This document shows positions 12,179-23,834 of a DNA stretch of 64,000 nucleotides, in pieces (position 1 is the first letter of the stretch; every line of letters starts with the position of its first letter). Under the pieces are notes generated by a model. It did not search any database, was not told the origin of the DNA, and worked only from the letters and a program-made list of their open reading frames with translations. The position numbers and the translations under genes were made by a program. Origin of the DNA: Prosapia bicincta (taxonomy: Eukaryota; Arthropoda; Insecta; Hemiptera; Cercopidae); the NCBI GenBank assembly GCA_036971475.1, contig JBAIZL010000002.1, positions 48,334,229 to 48,398,228 on the forward strand, read 5' to 3'.

Positions 12179-13340
12179 CTACTGATTTGATATATTTTTT
12201 AAATTTCTAACATTAAATTTTCCTTTTACAACATGGTTTTCTAGAGTGGCAACTAGGTAGCTAGACTTCCCATATTTCTCAATTACCCTATATGGTTCTT
12301 TGAATAATTCTAAAAATTTCCCATATATCCCCTTTTCCACATTAGATGTATTTAGTGCCCTGATCAACACCAAATCTCCTACTTCATATTCGGTTAACTG
12401 GTTTTCTTGATTAAACTTCTTGGCACAGTTTTCCCTTTTCATTTGTAAATAAATTTCGGCGGTGTCGACGATTTTTCACTTTCATTCTCTGGCATTTTTA
12501 TAAATTCGTCCCATATTCTTTTCGGTTTTCTTCCAAATTGTGCTGCATGTGGAGTAACTCTAATTGTTTCTTGAAATGTTTCGTTGATTATTGTTTGTAC
12601 GTCCTCCAATAGTAATTCCCAATTTCTATGATTTTTCTTTAATAATGTTCTGAAAAGTTGATTCAGTTGTCTTATGGTTCTCTCAGCTCTATTACTTTGT
12701 GGATTCCTCACCGAAGTGTGTAGTGTTTTTATTTGAATTCGTCGGAGTCCCTCTTTCCATTTTCTTGCAGTAAATTGCGTTCCATTATCCGTGATAATAG
12801 CCTGCGGTTTTCCATGTCTATTGCAGTAATCTTGCAATCTCCTTAGTGTAATAGTCGTTGTAGGTCTATTGATTTTATAAAGCTGTACATATTTAGTGAA
12901 TACGTCAATGATAACCAAAATATATTTTGCACCACTTTTTCCTTTTGGTAAAGGACCACAGTAATCCATTGATAACAATTCTCCTTTGTCTTTTGGTATG
13001 ATACAATCCATTTCCCCAACTCTATGTCGTATGTCATGTTTGCATTTCTGGCATATTTCACATGATTTGACTATTTGTTCGATGTCCTTACTTAGATGAT
13101 CCGCTGCGAAATCTTCTTTAAATGTTTGATAACTCTTGTTAATACCTATATGGCCAAAGTGAGTATGTATTTCCGTGATTAGATTCCTTTTGATATTGTC
13201 TGGTATGTATAACTTGAAATGACCTTTATCTCGACGATATAACTTGCCTTCCCATAATTTGTAATGCTGGTGTAATTTGTCCGATGAATTCTTTAATTTA
13301 TTAACTATAAGTTTTGTTTTATGGTCTCGAACACGCCCCT
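12179..13340 (-). pseudogene. Integrase of Gypsy-type element (broken)
   Basis: The enzyme inserts retroelement DNA into the genome. Residues about 45-120 of the 12439-13455 frame contain the zinc-binding H-H-C-C module (HTHFGH, then CEICQKC). The catalytic core follows with all three acidic residues: MDYCGP, TDNGTQF and NRAERT, the last two separated by 34 residues, one fewer than the usual 35. The C-terminal domain (EVGDLVLIRA to GKFNVRNLK) is in another frame (12179-12442) that overlaps the first by four bases. That overlap looks like a one-base frameshift, since family members are continuous here. N-terminal to about 13340 the frame is gag, so the normal protease-RT-RNase H polyprotein is missing. 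The key active-site residues survive, but the protein is not produced as a functional pol product. Confidence 0.88.
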
Positions 13341-14458
13341 GTATTAATTCACTCCAGAATTTTTGTTTAAATGCAAAGATAAAATCCCCGAACTGTTTAA
13401 AGCTTTCTGAATGTAATCTAAACCAATTGGCAGCTGGCCTGCGTAGATGTTGCATTATCCATTCTAAACCTGTTCCCTGGTATTACTTTTCATGTAACCC
13501 CATAAGCTCGTTAAGAAATGCCATAGGTATTCTTTCATCTCCCGAAAACATTATATTCGTGTTTATTGGTGTTATAAGATTATTATCTCTTCGGTTTTCT
13601 TTCGAATTTATTTGTTTTCTTATTTGTTCAATATTTTCGTCTAATTTTCTCAATTTTGGATCTAATTCTCCGCTATTATCTGTTATTCTCTTGTATCGTC
13701 ATTTTCAAAGCTTCTAGGTAACCCGTTTGTCTGTTATATTGCTCTGCGCATGTTTCTTCAATCGTCACGATCTTTCCCTGCGTATTTTGAATTTCACGGT
13801 TTATGTTGTCTAGTCGGCTAACAATTTTGTGTGCATATTCTTGGTGTAATCCTTGTGTATTTTGGCCTGATACTAATATTTTTTCATCTAGTGTTTCTAG
13901 CAATTTTTTTTTCGTTACCATTACCTTGTTATTAAGTGTTGCAATATCTCCCCTCCAGTCTTCATCCAGTTTCCTTAATTTGTTGTCAAAATTCTCCCCC
14001 ATTTTTGTGATTTCCTTATTCAAGTCTTCCGTATTCTTTTTTATATTGTCATTTATTTCTATTAATTTATTATCCATGTCTCTTTTATTTTGGTCAATAT
14101 TTTCATTTGTCTTTGTTATATTGTCATTTGTTTTAGTCATGTTATCATCAAGATTCTTTAACTTTTTTAATATTTCCCTGAAAATATCATTATCTTCTAG
14201 TGTTCCTACTGTGATCTCATTATTAGTCCCCATGCCTGTTGTGCACTCTGTCCCCAAAACCCTTATCTCTTCATTCACATTTTCTCTTTATCTCACCCCT
14301 TCTACGTCTCCGAACCCGTCTTCTTTACGTCTCATCTGTCCTACTTGTGTTTCTTGTGTATTTTGATGTTCCATTTTGGAATTTTTGTCGCGTATTCTTA
14401 TACTGCGTCTAAGCGTGTAGCTATCTATTTGCCCTCTTACAATATTTCCCTTACTCAT
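13335..14458 (-). pseudogene. gag of Gypsy-type element (broken)
   Basis: This encodes the particle-forming Gag. The frame starts with an ATG at 14458 (MSKGNIVRGQIDS) and meets an in-frame TAA near 14288. It continues from 14278 to a TAG at 13676 through a long charged helix-rich stretch (NDNIKKNTEDLNKEI and similar heptads), consistent with the coiled-coil N-terminal half of insect Gags. A one-base frame change near 13680 leads to a capsid segment (NIMFSGDERIPMAFLNEL), followed by another TAA at 13483-13485. In the same frame, QHLRRPAANWFRLHSESFKQ and FAFKQKFWSELI continue the capsid core. Near 13340 it runs into integrase. Three separate breaks plus the deletion make it non-functional. The plus-strand frames at 13277-13717 and 13803-14366 are antisense shadows. 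Confidence 0.8.
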
Positions 14459-14560
14459 TAATTAATATAACAACCTACGCTAGACAATTCTTATTAATAC
14501 AATAATATACTACTAGGTCTGCTGGTCAATACATTTAAATTTTGATGCAATTTCAAAATA

Positions 14561-14579
14561 GCCCCACGTTCAGTAGCCA
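14561..14579 (-). other. Primer binding site, Lys-type but altered
   Basis: The minus strand reads TGGCTACTGAACGTGGGGC, starting two bases inside the right LTR end. Many insect Gypsy elements use TGGCGCCCAACGTGGGGC, complementary to tRNA-Lys. Here both ends match and the middle GCCC is replaced by TACTG. The position fits a PBS exactly; the tRNA assignment is inference. Confidence 0.5.
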
Positions 14580-14581
14580 AT

Positions 14582-14745
14582 TTATAACATAATTTCCCTT
14601 GGGCTTTTCTATGTTATTTCAAATTTGTGAATTTAATTGTTATAGATTAATTAATTGTTTTAAAGTGTTGGGCGCCAGTGTAAATATTGTTCGACTGAAG
14701 TTCTAATTAAACATTTTGCTTATATTGTATAATTTTAAATTATAC
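14582..14745 (-). repeat. 5' LTR of the Gypsy-type element
   Basis: The visible core is 14582-14743, matching 11825-11986. Differences cluster in GCCAGTGTAAATATT versus GCCAGTTTACCTATT and two single changes. The LTR contains GTTGGGCGCCAG. The outer border is not clear. Confidence 0.75.
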
Positions 14746-14769
14746 TTCTTATCACTATGACCTACCTTT

Positions 14770-15784
14770 ATTTTTATTATTTTGATTCCTTCTTCTTTAT
14801 AAGATGGCAACCAAATTACTTAATTAGAGTAGGCCTTACAAAGAAATACAAGAATTTTTAGTTATAACAATTTCTTTAATATTTTAGAACATTATTAATT
14901 ACTCTTGCCAGTTAAATACAAAGTTTACATGTTAAATCTACATTTAATTACACAATTATTTCAGACTATAATGTCGAACCAAAATCTTATACGGTAAACA
15001 ACCCGTTATTTATTTCATTCATTTTATTTATTATTATTTAAATTTGACCAGCTAATCAATTAAAGACTTTTGGGGCGTGTTTAGGTTCTTGCCTTATGAA
15101 ATTACTTTTTTTTTGAAATTTAGAGTTACTTGTATATTAGAAAATTTGTTTTATTGACCAGAAATTTATTATTATTTTTAATTAGTTTTTAATTAAAGTT
15201 TTTACTTAAGTGCAGTAACGTTCTTTCCTTTTTTTGTGTTCCGTTAATCCTTGGCACTAGTTCGACGATTTTTGTAACACTTCACTTCACCACATTTATC
15301 GATAATTAAATTACTTATATTTCTTTTAAACAATTTCACGTCCATCTACTTTTTTGGTCGCAAGAAGACTGCCTCTTTTTTTGCACTTGAATTTGTTTAC
15401 CGCGTATTTCCCCTTCTCGTTCATTTTCTACCCAATGAAAAACATCGTTCTTGGCTTCCACAATCAAATTTGAAATTCGTACGTTCTTTTTTTTTTAAAC
15501 TATCCGTTATTTTTGAAAGTGTACGTGACACATCTGTCGTTCTCTCCCGTCCCTTTCAACTTTCTAAATCCTAACAAAAACTCTACCCTAATTCTCTAAG
15601 GGTTTTACAAATTGTTTATTGCCTTAACTACTTTTTTTTAAATTTTTTGTTTTGTTTAAAGTATTTCTTTGTCGGCTTTTACTAAGTCAACTTTTGGAAG
15701 TATTGCTTACTGTTAATGTTTAGTTTTTATTATTATTATTTTTTCTTTTTTTTAATATTTATAAATTTAATATTATAATATATA

Positions 15785-15829
<45 letters not shown>

Positions 15830-16030
15830 CCTGTAACTATAACTAACAATTTAAATTTTATATTCCTGGACTTTTAAGTTTAAACATGTCTAGAGTAAGT
15901 CAGATATTTTGTTTGTTTCAAACCTAACTGCGATATTTACTTTTCATTGTTTAGGCCTAATTCCAAGGACTTCCTTTACATTTAAAAAAAAATTTATTAT
16001 TACTTTTTTATTTTGCTTCGGATGTTCTTT
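14770..16030. other. T-rich non-coding DNA
   Basis: A strongly T-rich plus strand with no coding frame; it contains an (AT)n tract at 15778-15827. No relationship to the adjacent LTR element could be shown. Confidence 0.4.
15778..15827. repeat. (AT)n microsatellite
   Basis: An AT run with one TGTG interruption near 15790. Confidence 0.95.
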
Positions 16031-16038
16031 CCGTTTTA

Positions 16039-16084
16039 GGGTGTGTGTGTGTGTGTGTGTGTCTGTGTGTTAGTGTGTGTGTGT
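16039..16084. repeat. (GT)n microsatellite
   Basis: An imperfect GT run followed by a short GC-richer stretch (16085-16330). The frame that reads CVCVC through it is not considered coding. Confidence 0.9.
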
Positions 16085-17205
16085 TGCAACGTCCCCCCCA
16101 CTCCTCGCTTCGGTTTGTTGTTGCACAATTACCTAATTATTATAAATTTATATATCTGCTGCTCACACCGTTTTGTGTACCGTGTTAAGATCCCTAAATT
16201 TTGTCTTGTGTTCCCGCGTAATGGACCACGCCTAAATGCAAGTCTATTCCTCCTGACTTCTACCTTAATGTTTGTACGACCTCCCCTAAGATGGTTGGCA
16301 GGTTTGTTGGGTCTTTATATAGTCACACATGTCAGTAAAATAGTCAGCTGGAAAGAAACAACATTTATATGAACACACAAAATTTTCATAGAATCTTACC
16401 ACTTCATGAGATCTGCAGGCACAGCAGGGAACGTGCAAAATATGATCATGTTTAAGATACCTTTTTTAAAAGGCTCCTGTGTTCTTTAAACATGATCTGC
16501 CAGTAGACATCAATCCAAAAAATCCAACTAATTTTTAGAATAGCTCTGAATAGGTTCTGAATTTTATATATATTTTAAATTAATTAAATTTAATTAAAAC
16601 TGTACTTTGATTTTATAATCATTATTTATCAGTTGGAAAAAACTAAAAGTTTTTATTGGTTGTTCAACACAGGATGAATTTAAATACTGTAAGTTTTTAT
16701 AATGCATTTAATTACTGATTTTAAACTAAAATAATTATCTTTCAAATAAAATACATTCAACTCTCTCTTTATCTTCACAAATTATTAAAAGTTCGTTATT
16801 TTTCACATATTTAAATCCTACATTTCATATATAATTCATTAATTACATTTACAAATTTTTAAAACAAAATTATTTCCAAATTTAACATAATAAAAAAATT
16901 GTATCTTCTCATTTCAAGTTTAAATTGGTAAATTCACAATTTATTATAAATAATTTTTAAATTTGTATGATTCAATAAATCTGGTCTTCTTGAAAATGAT
17001 TGACTTATATCCAAAACCACTTTGTAAATTTAATATTTATTATTCATTATTTAAACATTTTTGTTATATTAATTAATTTTGTTACTTTGAGGATTTATTT
17101 AATTTTTCAACATAGAATGAAGTCATTGTTTAAGTTTAATTGGTAATTTGAATTTAATAAATTTAACTGACTAAATTTGACGTCAATTTGTATATAATAG
17201 AGAAA
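16085..17205. other. Non-coding DNA, AT-rich from 16500
   Basis: 16085-16500 is moderately GC-rich and includes TGTTCCCGCG near 16210 and GATCTGCCAGTA near 16494. Related phrases occur at 35850 and 36058. From 16500 to 17200 it is AT-rich without features. Confidence 0.35.
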
Positions 17206-17210
17206 ATGAC

Positions 17211-17620
17211 TTGCCAAGGATTTCCCTGCCGGGCGTAGAGTCCTCTCGTCTGGATTCTCTGGTCCCTGGACATCGGAAGTTGCCATCCCTGGTCAGTCGA
17301 TGGAAGTCTTTCTCCATTTCCTCGTCCTGGAAGCTGAATCTGGAGCCCTCGTCCATGGATGGAAGTAGACGGAGGAAACGTGGCTATTTTGGTCCCATCT
17401 GGCCTGATGATGGTTGTCCTACGTGCTGACCGACATTACGACCATTAGCACCTCGTATTAAAAATTTTTACAGACTGCCTTACAGGTCCCTAAGTTCCTG
17501 TATTTATTGCGGCTATGTAACCCTTCCCCCTGCTCTAAGCTCGTTGCTATCTCCTTGCTTCTTTTCTTGTACGGGCGGGTTGGATAACGTATTCGATTCA
17601 ACCTGCATAATTTTGTTATC
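17211..17620. other. GC-rich block, unidentified
   Basis: About 50% GC in 70% AT surroundings. Both strands have open stretches (72 codons on plus from 17211), but neither gives a recognisable domain. It may be the body of a non-autonomous retroelement together with the flanking repeats; a weakly similar block sits at 38070-38350. No function is assigned. Confidence 0.3.
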
Positions 17621-17818
17621 TGTTTTAGAACACTGAAAAATGTCTATTATTTTTAAATGGCTGTAACGTTTTTGTTATTTGAGTTTTTTAAATTCTATTT
17701 TCATTACTGTTTATTATGGACTTTTTTGGTCATTTCAAAATGTCGATGATAGTTCTAAGTGGCCTATTTCTCAAGTTAGCAATTTTCGGCACTTAGAAAA
17801 TTTTCACTGTACTCCCTT

Positions 17819-18030
17819 TTGTCAAATTTAGTTAGTTATTACATTTTCATGCTATCATAATTTTTAATTTGTCTTAATAATACTTATTCAAAATTTTACT
17901 GACTTCTTGACTCTTTACTATGTTTATTATACCATAAATGAAAACCTTATTATTTAAATATTAAAATTGTTATTTAAAAAATAGGAAATTATTAATTTCC
18001 CATTTTGAACGGTGATTCAGACCGTTACAA
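17819..18030. repeat. Direct repeat, copy 1 (about 205 bp)
   Basis: This matches 18333-18538 at roughly 90% by eye, including TTTTTAATTTGTCTTAATAA and ACTGACTTCTTGACTCTTTA. Both copies end in CAGACCGTTACA. Confidence 0.8.
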
Positions 18031-18332
18031 CTTGCCCGTTTGTAAAGTAAAAATATTTTTTTATTTATAAAAAATGTTTTTTACCAACTCAATTTTGTCT
18101 TACTTCTATTTAAACTATATTATCTTATTATCTCCTATTACAATTTGTCTTATTCTAATTTTTTTGTCCTTCGTATCGTTTCCTTCTGAAACACTTCAAA
18201 ATAAACATAATTAGTTCAAGCAATATTTATCATAAGTCACTCAAGTTTATACAGTTTTTTTTATATATTCTGTTTTTGTTATTAAGCACTTTCCACTTCA
18301 CTAGTGGCTGTCATTTTCTTTATTTAATTTAA

Positions 18333-18702
<370 letters not shown>

Positions 18703-18931
18703 ATTATGAACGAGGAGAATAATATTTAATATTGTATATGAATTATCGAAGTTTCCATTAAATACAAAAATATTTGTTGTAGTCTATATAGATAAATCCA
18801 TATTACGTATTAAATAGTACATTAAAATTTTAATACATATTTCAATTTTTCTTTTTTTAATAAAGCTGCTACCTTAGTACGTAATATTTACCTGTAGTCA
18901 TCCTTTAGCTATCACAGGACAGAAAAATGTA

Positions 18932-18933
<2 letters not shown>

Positions 18934-18982
<49 letters not shown>
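18934..18982. repeat. (AT)n microsatellite
   Basis: An AT run. The sequence on either side shows no transposon terminus. Confidence 0.96.
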
Positions 18983-18983
<1 letters not shown>

Positions 18984-18984
18984 C

Positions 18985-19585
18985 CATTTTTATGTTGATG
19001 TCAATTAAAAATAACTTACTTATATTTCAAATGAATTTAACTTTTCTTAAATACTTTATTAAGTTACTGATATTAAAATGACCCGTTTAATTAAAAATCA
19101 GTGGTAATGATTGACATTTAATTAAGTATGTGTATCTGCAATGATGTTTACGTAAGGTTTGTATCGATTATACTCCAAACCAATAACTGCACGCTCTATC
19201 ATTCAGGTCCTGAACTTCATTAAAGTCCGAGTTATTTGCGTTGAGTGACTTTCAATAACAACAGCTTGCCGTTTGCATCGTTCTGCATGCTATGGAAACA
19301 CGGAGTGGTGTATAAAAAAGTATCCCTCTACATATAAATTAAACTTTATTTTTGTTTTTTATTTAAGATTTTGTCTAAAAGTTGAATTCAATAAATACTA
19401 TTGGTGAAACCACAACTCACGCATTTATTCCGTTTATGAAGTATGGTCCTAGCTGTTATCTGTTTTTATCTTAAACCATTAACACCACACAAGAAGAATG
19501 TAGGCTTACTCATGTTCTAAATGCAATCGTGTCATGAGTCCAGCGAAACTGCTCTTTTTGTCAAGATTTCGGAAATGTTGTAAAT
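18985..19585. other. Non-coding DNA
   Basis: 19240-19330 is GC-richer and ends in TGTATAAAAAAG, a TATA-like sequence. No gene could be attached to it. Confidence 0.3.
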
Positions 19586-19589
19586 TAGT

Positions 19590-20225
19590 TAGTTTGCTCT
19601 AGCCAACAACCGTTGTTGGCATTTCAGCCATGCCCAATAGCGGCCAATGATTTCCTCTGCGGAGTCGGAGAAACGTGGAGAAGAGTTTATGTGTTCTCTG
19701 TCAATTCTGTCGCAGAGGGAGTATTTGGGGTCTTTCACTACGTTGATTTGGTGAAGATGGTTCTGGAGGTAGTCATGGCCAGACAGTAGGCGATCTGGCG
19801 ACTGCTTCGAATTAGTACGAGTAGGGGCGTTGGTAAGAGTTTAGGGATGATGGGGAGTTTGGTTGGTCAGTTTCTGCACCTCTTTTCCCCTGTTCATCAG
19901 CTACTTCGTTCTTTACAATGTCTATATGGCTAAAGACCAGTTGTAATTGTAAATTCGATTCTTCTTCGATTAGTTTCTCAAATTCCAGAAGGCAATTGTT
20001 CTTCCGAAGGAAGCTAGTAGGGGCGTTAGAGACTAGTGCCAATATAACCGCTTATAAGAAAACAAAGAAGACTACCTTATCAGTCAGGCCACCAGACTAT
20101 AATAGGGCGGTCATGGGCTTGGGGATAGAGCAAATCTCCCCTTCGAAGTTACTGGTGCGGTACCAATAGTCGTAAAGCCCTCGAATGACTTGCAGTTCAA
20201 TCCTGCGCAGCGTCTTTTCTTTTCC
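19590..20225 (-). pseudogene. LINE RNase H and C-terminal domain relic
   Basis: Minus strand. The frame 19812-20042 reads, near its middle, SHIDIVKNEVADEQGKRGAE, the C-terminal signature of the RNase H domain in non-LTR retrotransposons (family pattern: W-x-P-S-H-C-G-I-x-G-N-E-x-A-D-x-x-A-K). After a stop and frame change it continues as RLLSGHDYLQNHLHQINVV, then DPKYSLCDRIDREHINSSPR, the usual cysteine-rich tail (RLLSGHxYLxxHLHRI, CxLC, EH). Upstream, at 20060-20225, degraded coding continues (KTLRRIELQVIRGLYDYW). It is a 3' fragment of a Jockey/R1-like element with several breaks. The plus-strand frame 19918-20169 is its antisense shadow. Confidence 0.75.
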
Positions 20226-20817
20226 GGCCTGAAATATTTGTAAATTCATAAAATTTATATACTTAACTCAGTGTTCAGCTTATCGCGGGAACTAATCGCA
20301 GTAGCATAAGTAACCTCTTTTCTCGTCTAGTTGAAATTACCCTATCATTGCTTACTTAGTCCCCTTTATGTAAATTCGCCGAGATTAACTCATTTGAGTC
20401 GTTTAGTAATAATTACTTACAATGAGGAGACGGGAATGACAGTTAACTGAAGACCTTTAATTGAAAACCATTAGAGTATAAGGTTCATTTTAGTCATGTT
20501 CTTTGTTAAATATGATGTTACATAATGTACGATTATAACGTATTTGTAACAAATAAAAGCTATAATAGGTTTTCCTCTCTAGAGTAAATTTAGTTCAGTA
20601 TTTTTTTAAAGACAGTTCTTGGGTTGCAGAGATAAAATACTGGACTGTATATTCTCCGCATTTAACACCTATCTTTGTGTTGTCGGAGGAGTCGGAACAC
20701 AAGTACTTTGAATTACCATTCTTGCTTTTCACAATCTTTTTTCCTTCTATCAACATTCCCACATAACACACTAGTGAATGATACACTTAGCCTACATCAA
20801 TTAACAAAGAGCAGAGG

Positions 20818-20819
<2 letters not shown>

Positions 20820-20869
<50 letters not shown>
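20820..20869. repeat. (AT)n microsatellite
   Basis: A TA run of about 50 bp, with no associated element seen. Confidence 0.97.
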
Positions 20870-20871
<2 letters not shown>

Positions 20872-20929
20872 CAAAAACAGAGGAGCTCTTGCATACATAA
20901 CTATTTTCATTGTTACTAGTGAGATAGAT

Positions 20930-21715
20930 TAGTTACAAATAATTTTTGTAACTCATAAGATTATTGTAAAACCCCTTTTAAACTATAAAATGTATACATA
21001 TAGTCTAGGCCTAATTGTTGATAATGAGTTTGATAATAACTATTTATTACTGAAATGCTCATTGTTGTTATGATCTTAATAGTAGGCTATGGACAGTTAG
21101 GATAACTGGTGTAGGCCTACATGTCCACGGCCACGTTGTGAATATATATAATATAACCCTTCTGTCATTTACTTATAGTTAATAATTTGTATATTTTTAC
21201 TCACTGACGACGATAACTATGATTGAAACGCGTATGATAAAATAAATTACTAAACTTTAATTTTCTAATTAATTAGAACTAATCCTTTTTAATAAATCAC
21301 TAAAATTGTATATTTTGCATAGTATGAATATAAAAGTATAACCACGATTTACTCATAAGTTTATAAGCTTATTAAAATACATATTTTTTATTGTATCCTG
21401 GATAAAAAATTAAATTTTAAACTTCTGAAACAGTGTTGACGTTGAAAATACATTTTTAATAAAGTAGAGACTGAATTCATAATCACTTGCAAATTAGACT
21501 CAAAAACATTGTTAAAGGCCTAAAAAGTTTATCTTGAGAAATATTTTTGTATTTAAAATACATAAATAATTTTAATCATTTTTAACAGTGTTATTTATGG
21601 TTAGTACAAATCAGGTAATTATTTATTGGTTTAATAGAGCTAGACTCTTTAACCTCTACATTACATACCTTTTGCTACTTATTGTTCCTCGGAAAAAGTT
21701 AATAACAAACTCCCT
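20930..21715. other. AT-rich non-coding DNA
   Basis: AT-rich, with scattered TAGGCCTA words, which recur throughout the window. The only notable item is the short motif at 21204-21228. Confidence 0.4.
21204..21228 (+). ncRNA. Possible isolated hammerhead-like motif
   Basis: CTGACGA, an extra C, a weak 3-bp stem GAT/ATT, then GAAACGCG. It resembles the Penelope-type termini elsewhere in the window but stands alone with a short stem. Confidence 0.15.
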
Positions 21716-21719
21716 GTCT

Positions 21720-21990
21720 TAGTTGTAATAAATCTAAATGCTTCAGAGATGGGGGTTACTCTTATCGGCGGATCCTTGCCCTTTACAAGAATTGGCAGTT
21801 AGTTTTATTCAAGATATGGTCTTAGCCAGAAGTGTCTTCCTCCAAGAATGATTCAGTGTTTTTTTCGTTGATTCTATGCAAGACATCTATATAGCCGCAA
21901 CTCTCTCCCCATGTGTTTTGCGAGAGGTGGATTTTTATTGCAGTATTTCAATATACTACGCTGTCTTCTTTCGTAGTATTTCCTTATCTC
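21720..21990 (-). other. Coding-like segment, unidentified
   Basis: A GC-richer stretch. The minus strand is open over SALEIRKYYERRQRSILKYC and about 20 further residues ending YRCLA before a stop. It could be a degraded transposon or an exon. No family was recognised. Confidence 0.2.
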
Positions 21991-22093
21991 CAAGGCACTG
22001 ACGTTATCAAACAAACCGTCAAATTATTTGTGTAGTTAATAATGTATGACATTGGTCTGTTTGATTTATATGTAAACTTTTTTTCTTGTGTAG

Positions 22094-22187
22094 TTATAGG
22101 CAGTGTAGTGCGCGTAGTTGGTATACCCAAAACTCGAATTTATCACAATCTTGAGAACGATAGTGAATGGGATATTTCATGGTTCAG
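22094..22187 (+). other. Exon-like island 1
   Basis: 94 bp between a good acceptor (pyrimidine tract then TTGTGTAG) and a good donor (CAG|GTATGC). The open frame encodes about 31 residues beginning IGSVVRVVGIPKTRIYHNL. Its base composition is richer than the flanks. It was not recognised as any protein. It could be a host exon in a gene with long introns, or chance. Confidence 0.3.
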
Positions 22188-22229
22188 GTATGCGCACTTT
22201 TATGTTTTAACATTTATTATGTAAATTTA

Positions 22230-23520
22230 TATGGCATCATTTGTGTTGTTACCGCAACAGAAATTTAGTATAATTTTATATCAAGGTCCTACATAAAATC
22301 ATACAATACGACACAGCTATTTTGGTTTACAACGTTTTATTGAAATGAAATCATAAAAAATGTATTTCATGAAAGAAAAATCTAAACTATAATAACTTAA
22401 TATAAATAAATATATCGAACACATTATAAAATAAGATCTTTGTAATTTTCTAGGTATTAGAGAAAACGTCGTAAAGTAAAATCTTTACAAAAAGGTAAGG
22501 AGAGAAAGAAACTTTGAAATATATCTCGCTTTCCGCTGAAAGTGATCCTGTAACTCAATTCCAGCGGTATGATTGAAAGCCTAACAAAGAGGTTCCTTTG
22601 CAAAGAACAACTCGAAAATTATCTCTTCCAATTCTTTTGTACAAATTCTTTCCATGGATTACAGTTATATCAACATTATTATACGTACTTAAAATTTAAG
22701 TATGTCTAATTAAAGTTTTCATTTGGTTTTAGATTTATCATTAAAACAATTTTTTTTAATAGTTTTTATCAAAATCAATCAATTTAACAGGAATGTAAAT
22801 TCTAAAATATGTATAATTACCATTTATCAGGTAGGGATAATTACACATCATTTATGAAGATAGTTAAACTATATGTAAAAGTTGTTAACTTGATTATGTT
22901 TTCTGCTTTTGGTGTTTCCAAAAGTTAAAATATACGATTAAATATGAAAAATATTTATTAATCGTTAAAACCATAAACATCATAAATAAAATAATATTTC
23001 TATGACATTACCAGAGATTGCAGTTTAATTTACTTTGAGATCATCTTCAAAACCTTTAAAGTACAACTAAATGCTAAAACGATACAATTAATGAAATATT
23101 TTGGTCTTTCTTGGTACATTTTACTAAAAGAGAGTATTTATTGATTATTAAAAAAAATTTTAACAAAGTATGTACATATTTTCACGTTATAACACTCCGA
23201 AATATTTTATCGATATAAAAAAGTTGTCAATACTCTTAATACCTTAATGTTCTCTTTTTGTAAAAATGTAGTTTTAAAATTTTAATTAGATATTTTTTAA
23301 CCTAAAAAATTATGTCATTTCTATATATTTTATAATTGATTTTCCGTGTAGAAATTTATACACTCGTACAATCATACTTCAGAAAACCAATGTAAAAAAA
23401 ACACATAAACCAAAGAATAAAAAGGTATACTTCTAAATCAAGAACACTTCAATTATTAAAGAATGAATACTATTTCCAAAAAATTTAGTATCTACCTATA
23501 ATCTAATAATTAAAGCTATA
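22230..23520. other. AT-rich non-coding DNA
   Basis: No supported feature was seen. There is no trace of gag or pol upstream of the env remnant that starts near 23835. Confidence 0.45.
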
Positions 23521-23526
23521 GATTAT

Positions 23527-23640
23527 TACCTATTTACCCCTCACATTAGTCTTACTGAGACACCCCTCGACGTTAACAGATCGTTTTCAATTATTCCCCC
23601 TCCGTTGTCTTATCACTCTCGCACTCATGTTTTATTTAAC
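23527..23640. repeat. Dispersed repeat, copy 1
   Basis: About 110 bp matching 39606-39725 at roughly 75-80% by eye. Shared stretches include CTACCTATTTA or TTACCTATTTA, CATTAGTCT and GACACC....GACGTT.ACAGAT. Its identity is unknown. Confidence 0.6.
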
Positions 23641-23834
23641 TCTCATTTTATATCTTAGTGATTCTAAAGGTGTTTCTAAACAATCATTTCATATAGATAC
23701 GTACAACTATTAATCCTATCTTACAGAATAGATTTCACATTTACGATAACAATGGACTGCATTATCAAAACAGATTGTAGTTGACTGTATTGTTAACAAG
23801 TAATACATAACAAATTTAATTCCTATTTAGGGAT

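Larger units (their letters stand above)
11825..14745 (-). mobile_element. Defective Ty3/Gypsy-type LTR retrotransposon
   Basis: About 2.9 kb, reading right to left. In minus-strand order it has the right (5') LTR, a primer-site-like sequence, gag, integrase, a purine tract and the left (3') LTR. The LTR copies (11825-11986 and 14582-14743 as visible cores) differ at only about five of 160 positions, whereas the coding part carries stops, frame changes and one large deletion. Protease, reverse transcriptase and RNase H are missing: the capsid region of gag is joined directly to the zinc-binding region ahead of integrase near 13340. The element cannot transpose on its own but may have been copied by a helper, given the similar LTRs. 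The left end abuts an (AT)n tract. The family is assigned from the gag and integrase motifs. Confidence 0.85.

Noticed and set aside
13277..14366. Plus-strand frames of 146 and 187 codons
   Set aside because: They are antisense to gag and integrase, whose minus-strand frames have clear family motifs.
16043..16372. 109-codon plus frame
   Set aside because: It begins in a (GT)n tract and shows no conserved features; composition changes abruptly inside it.
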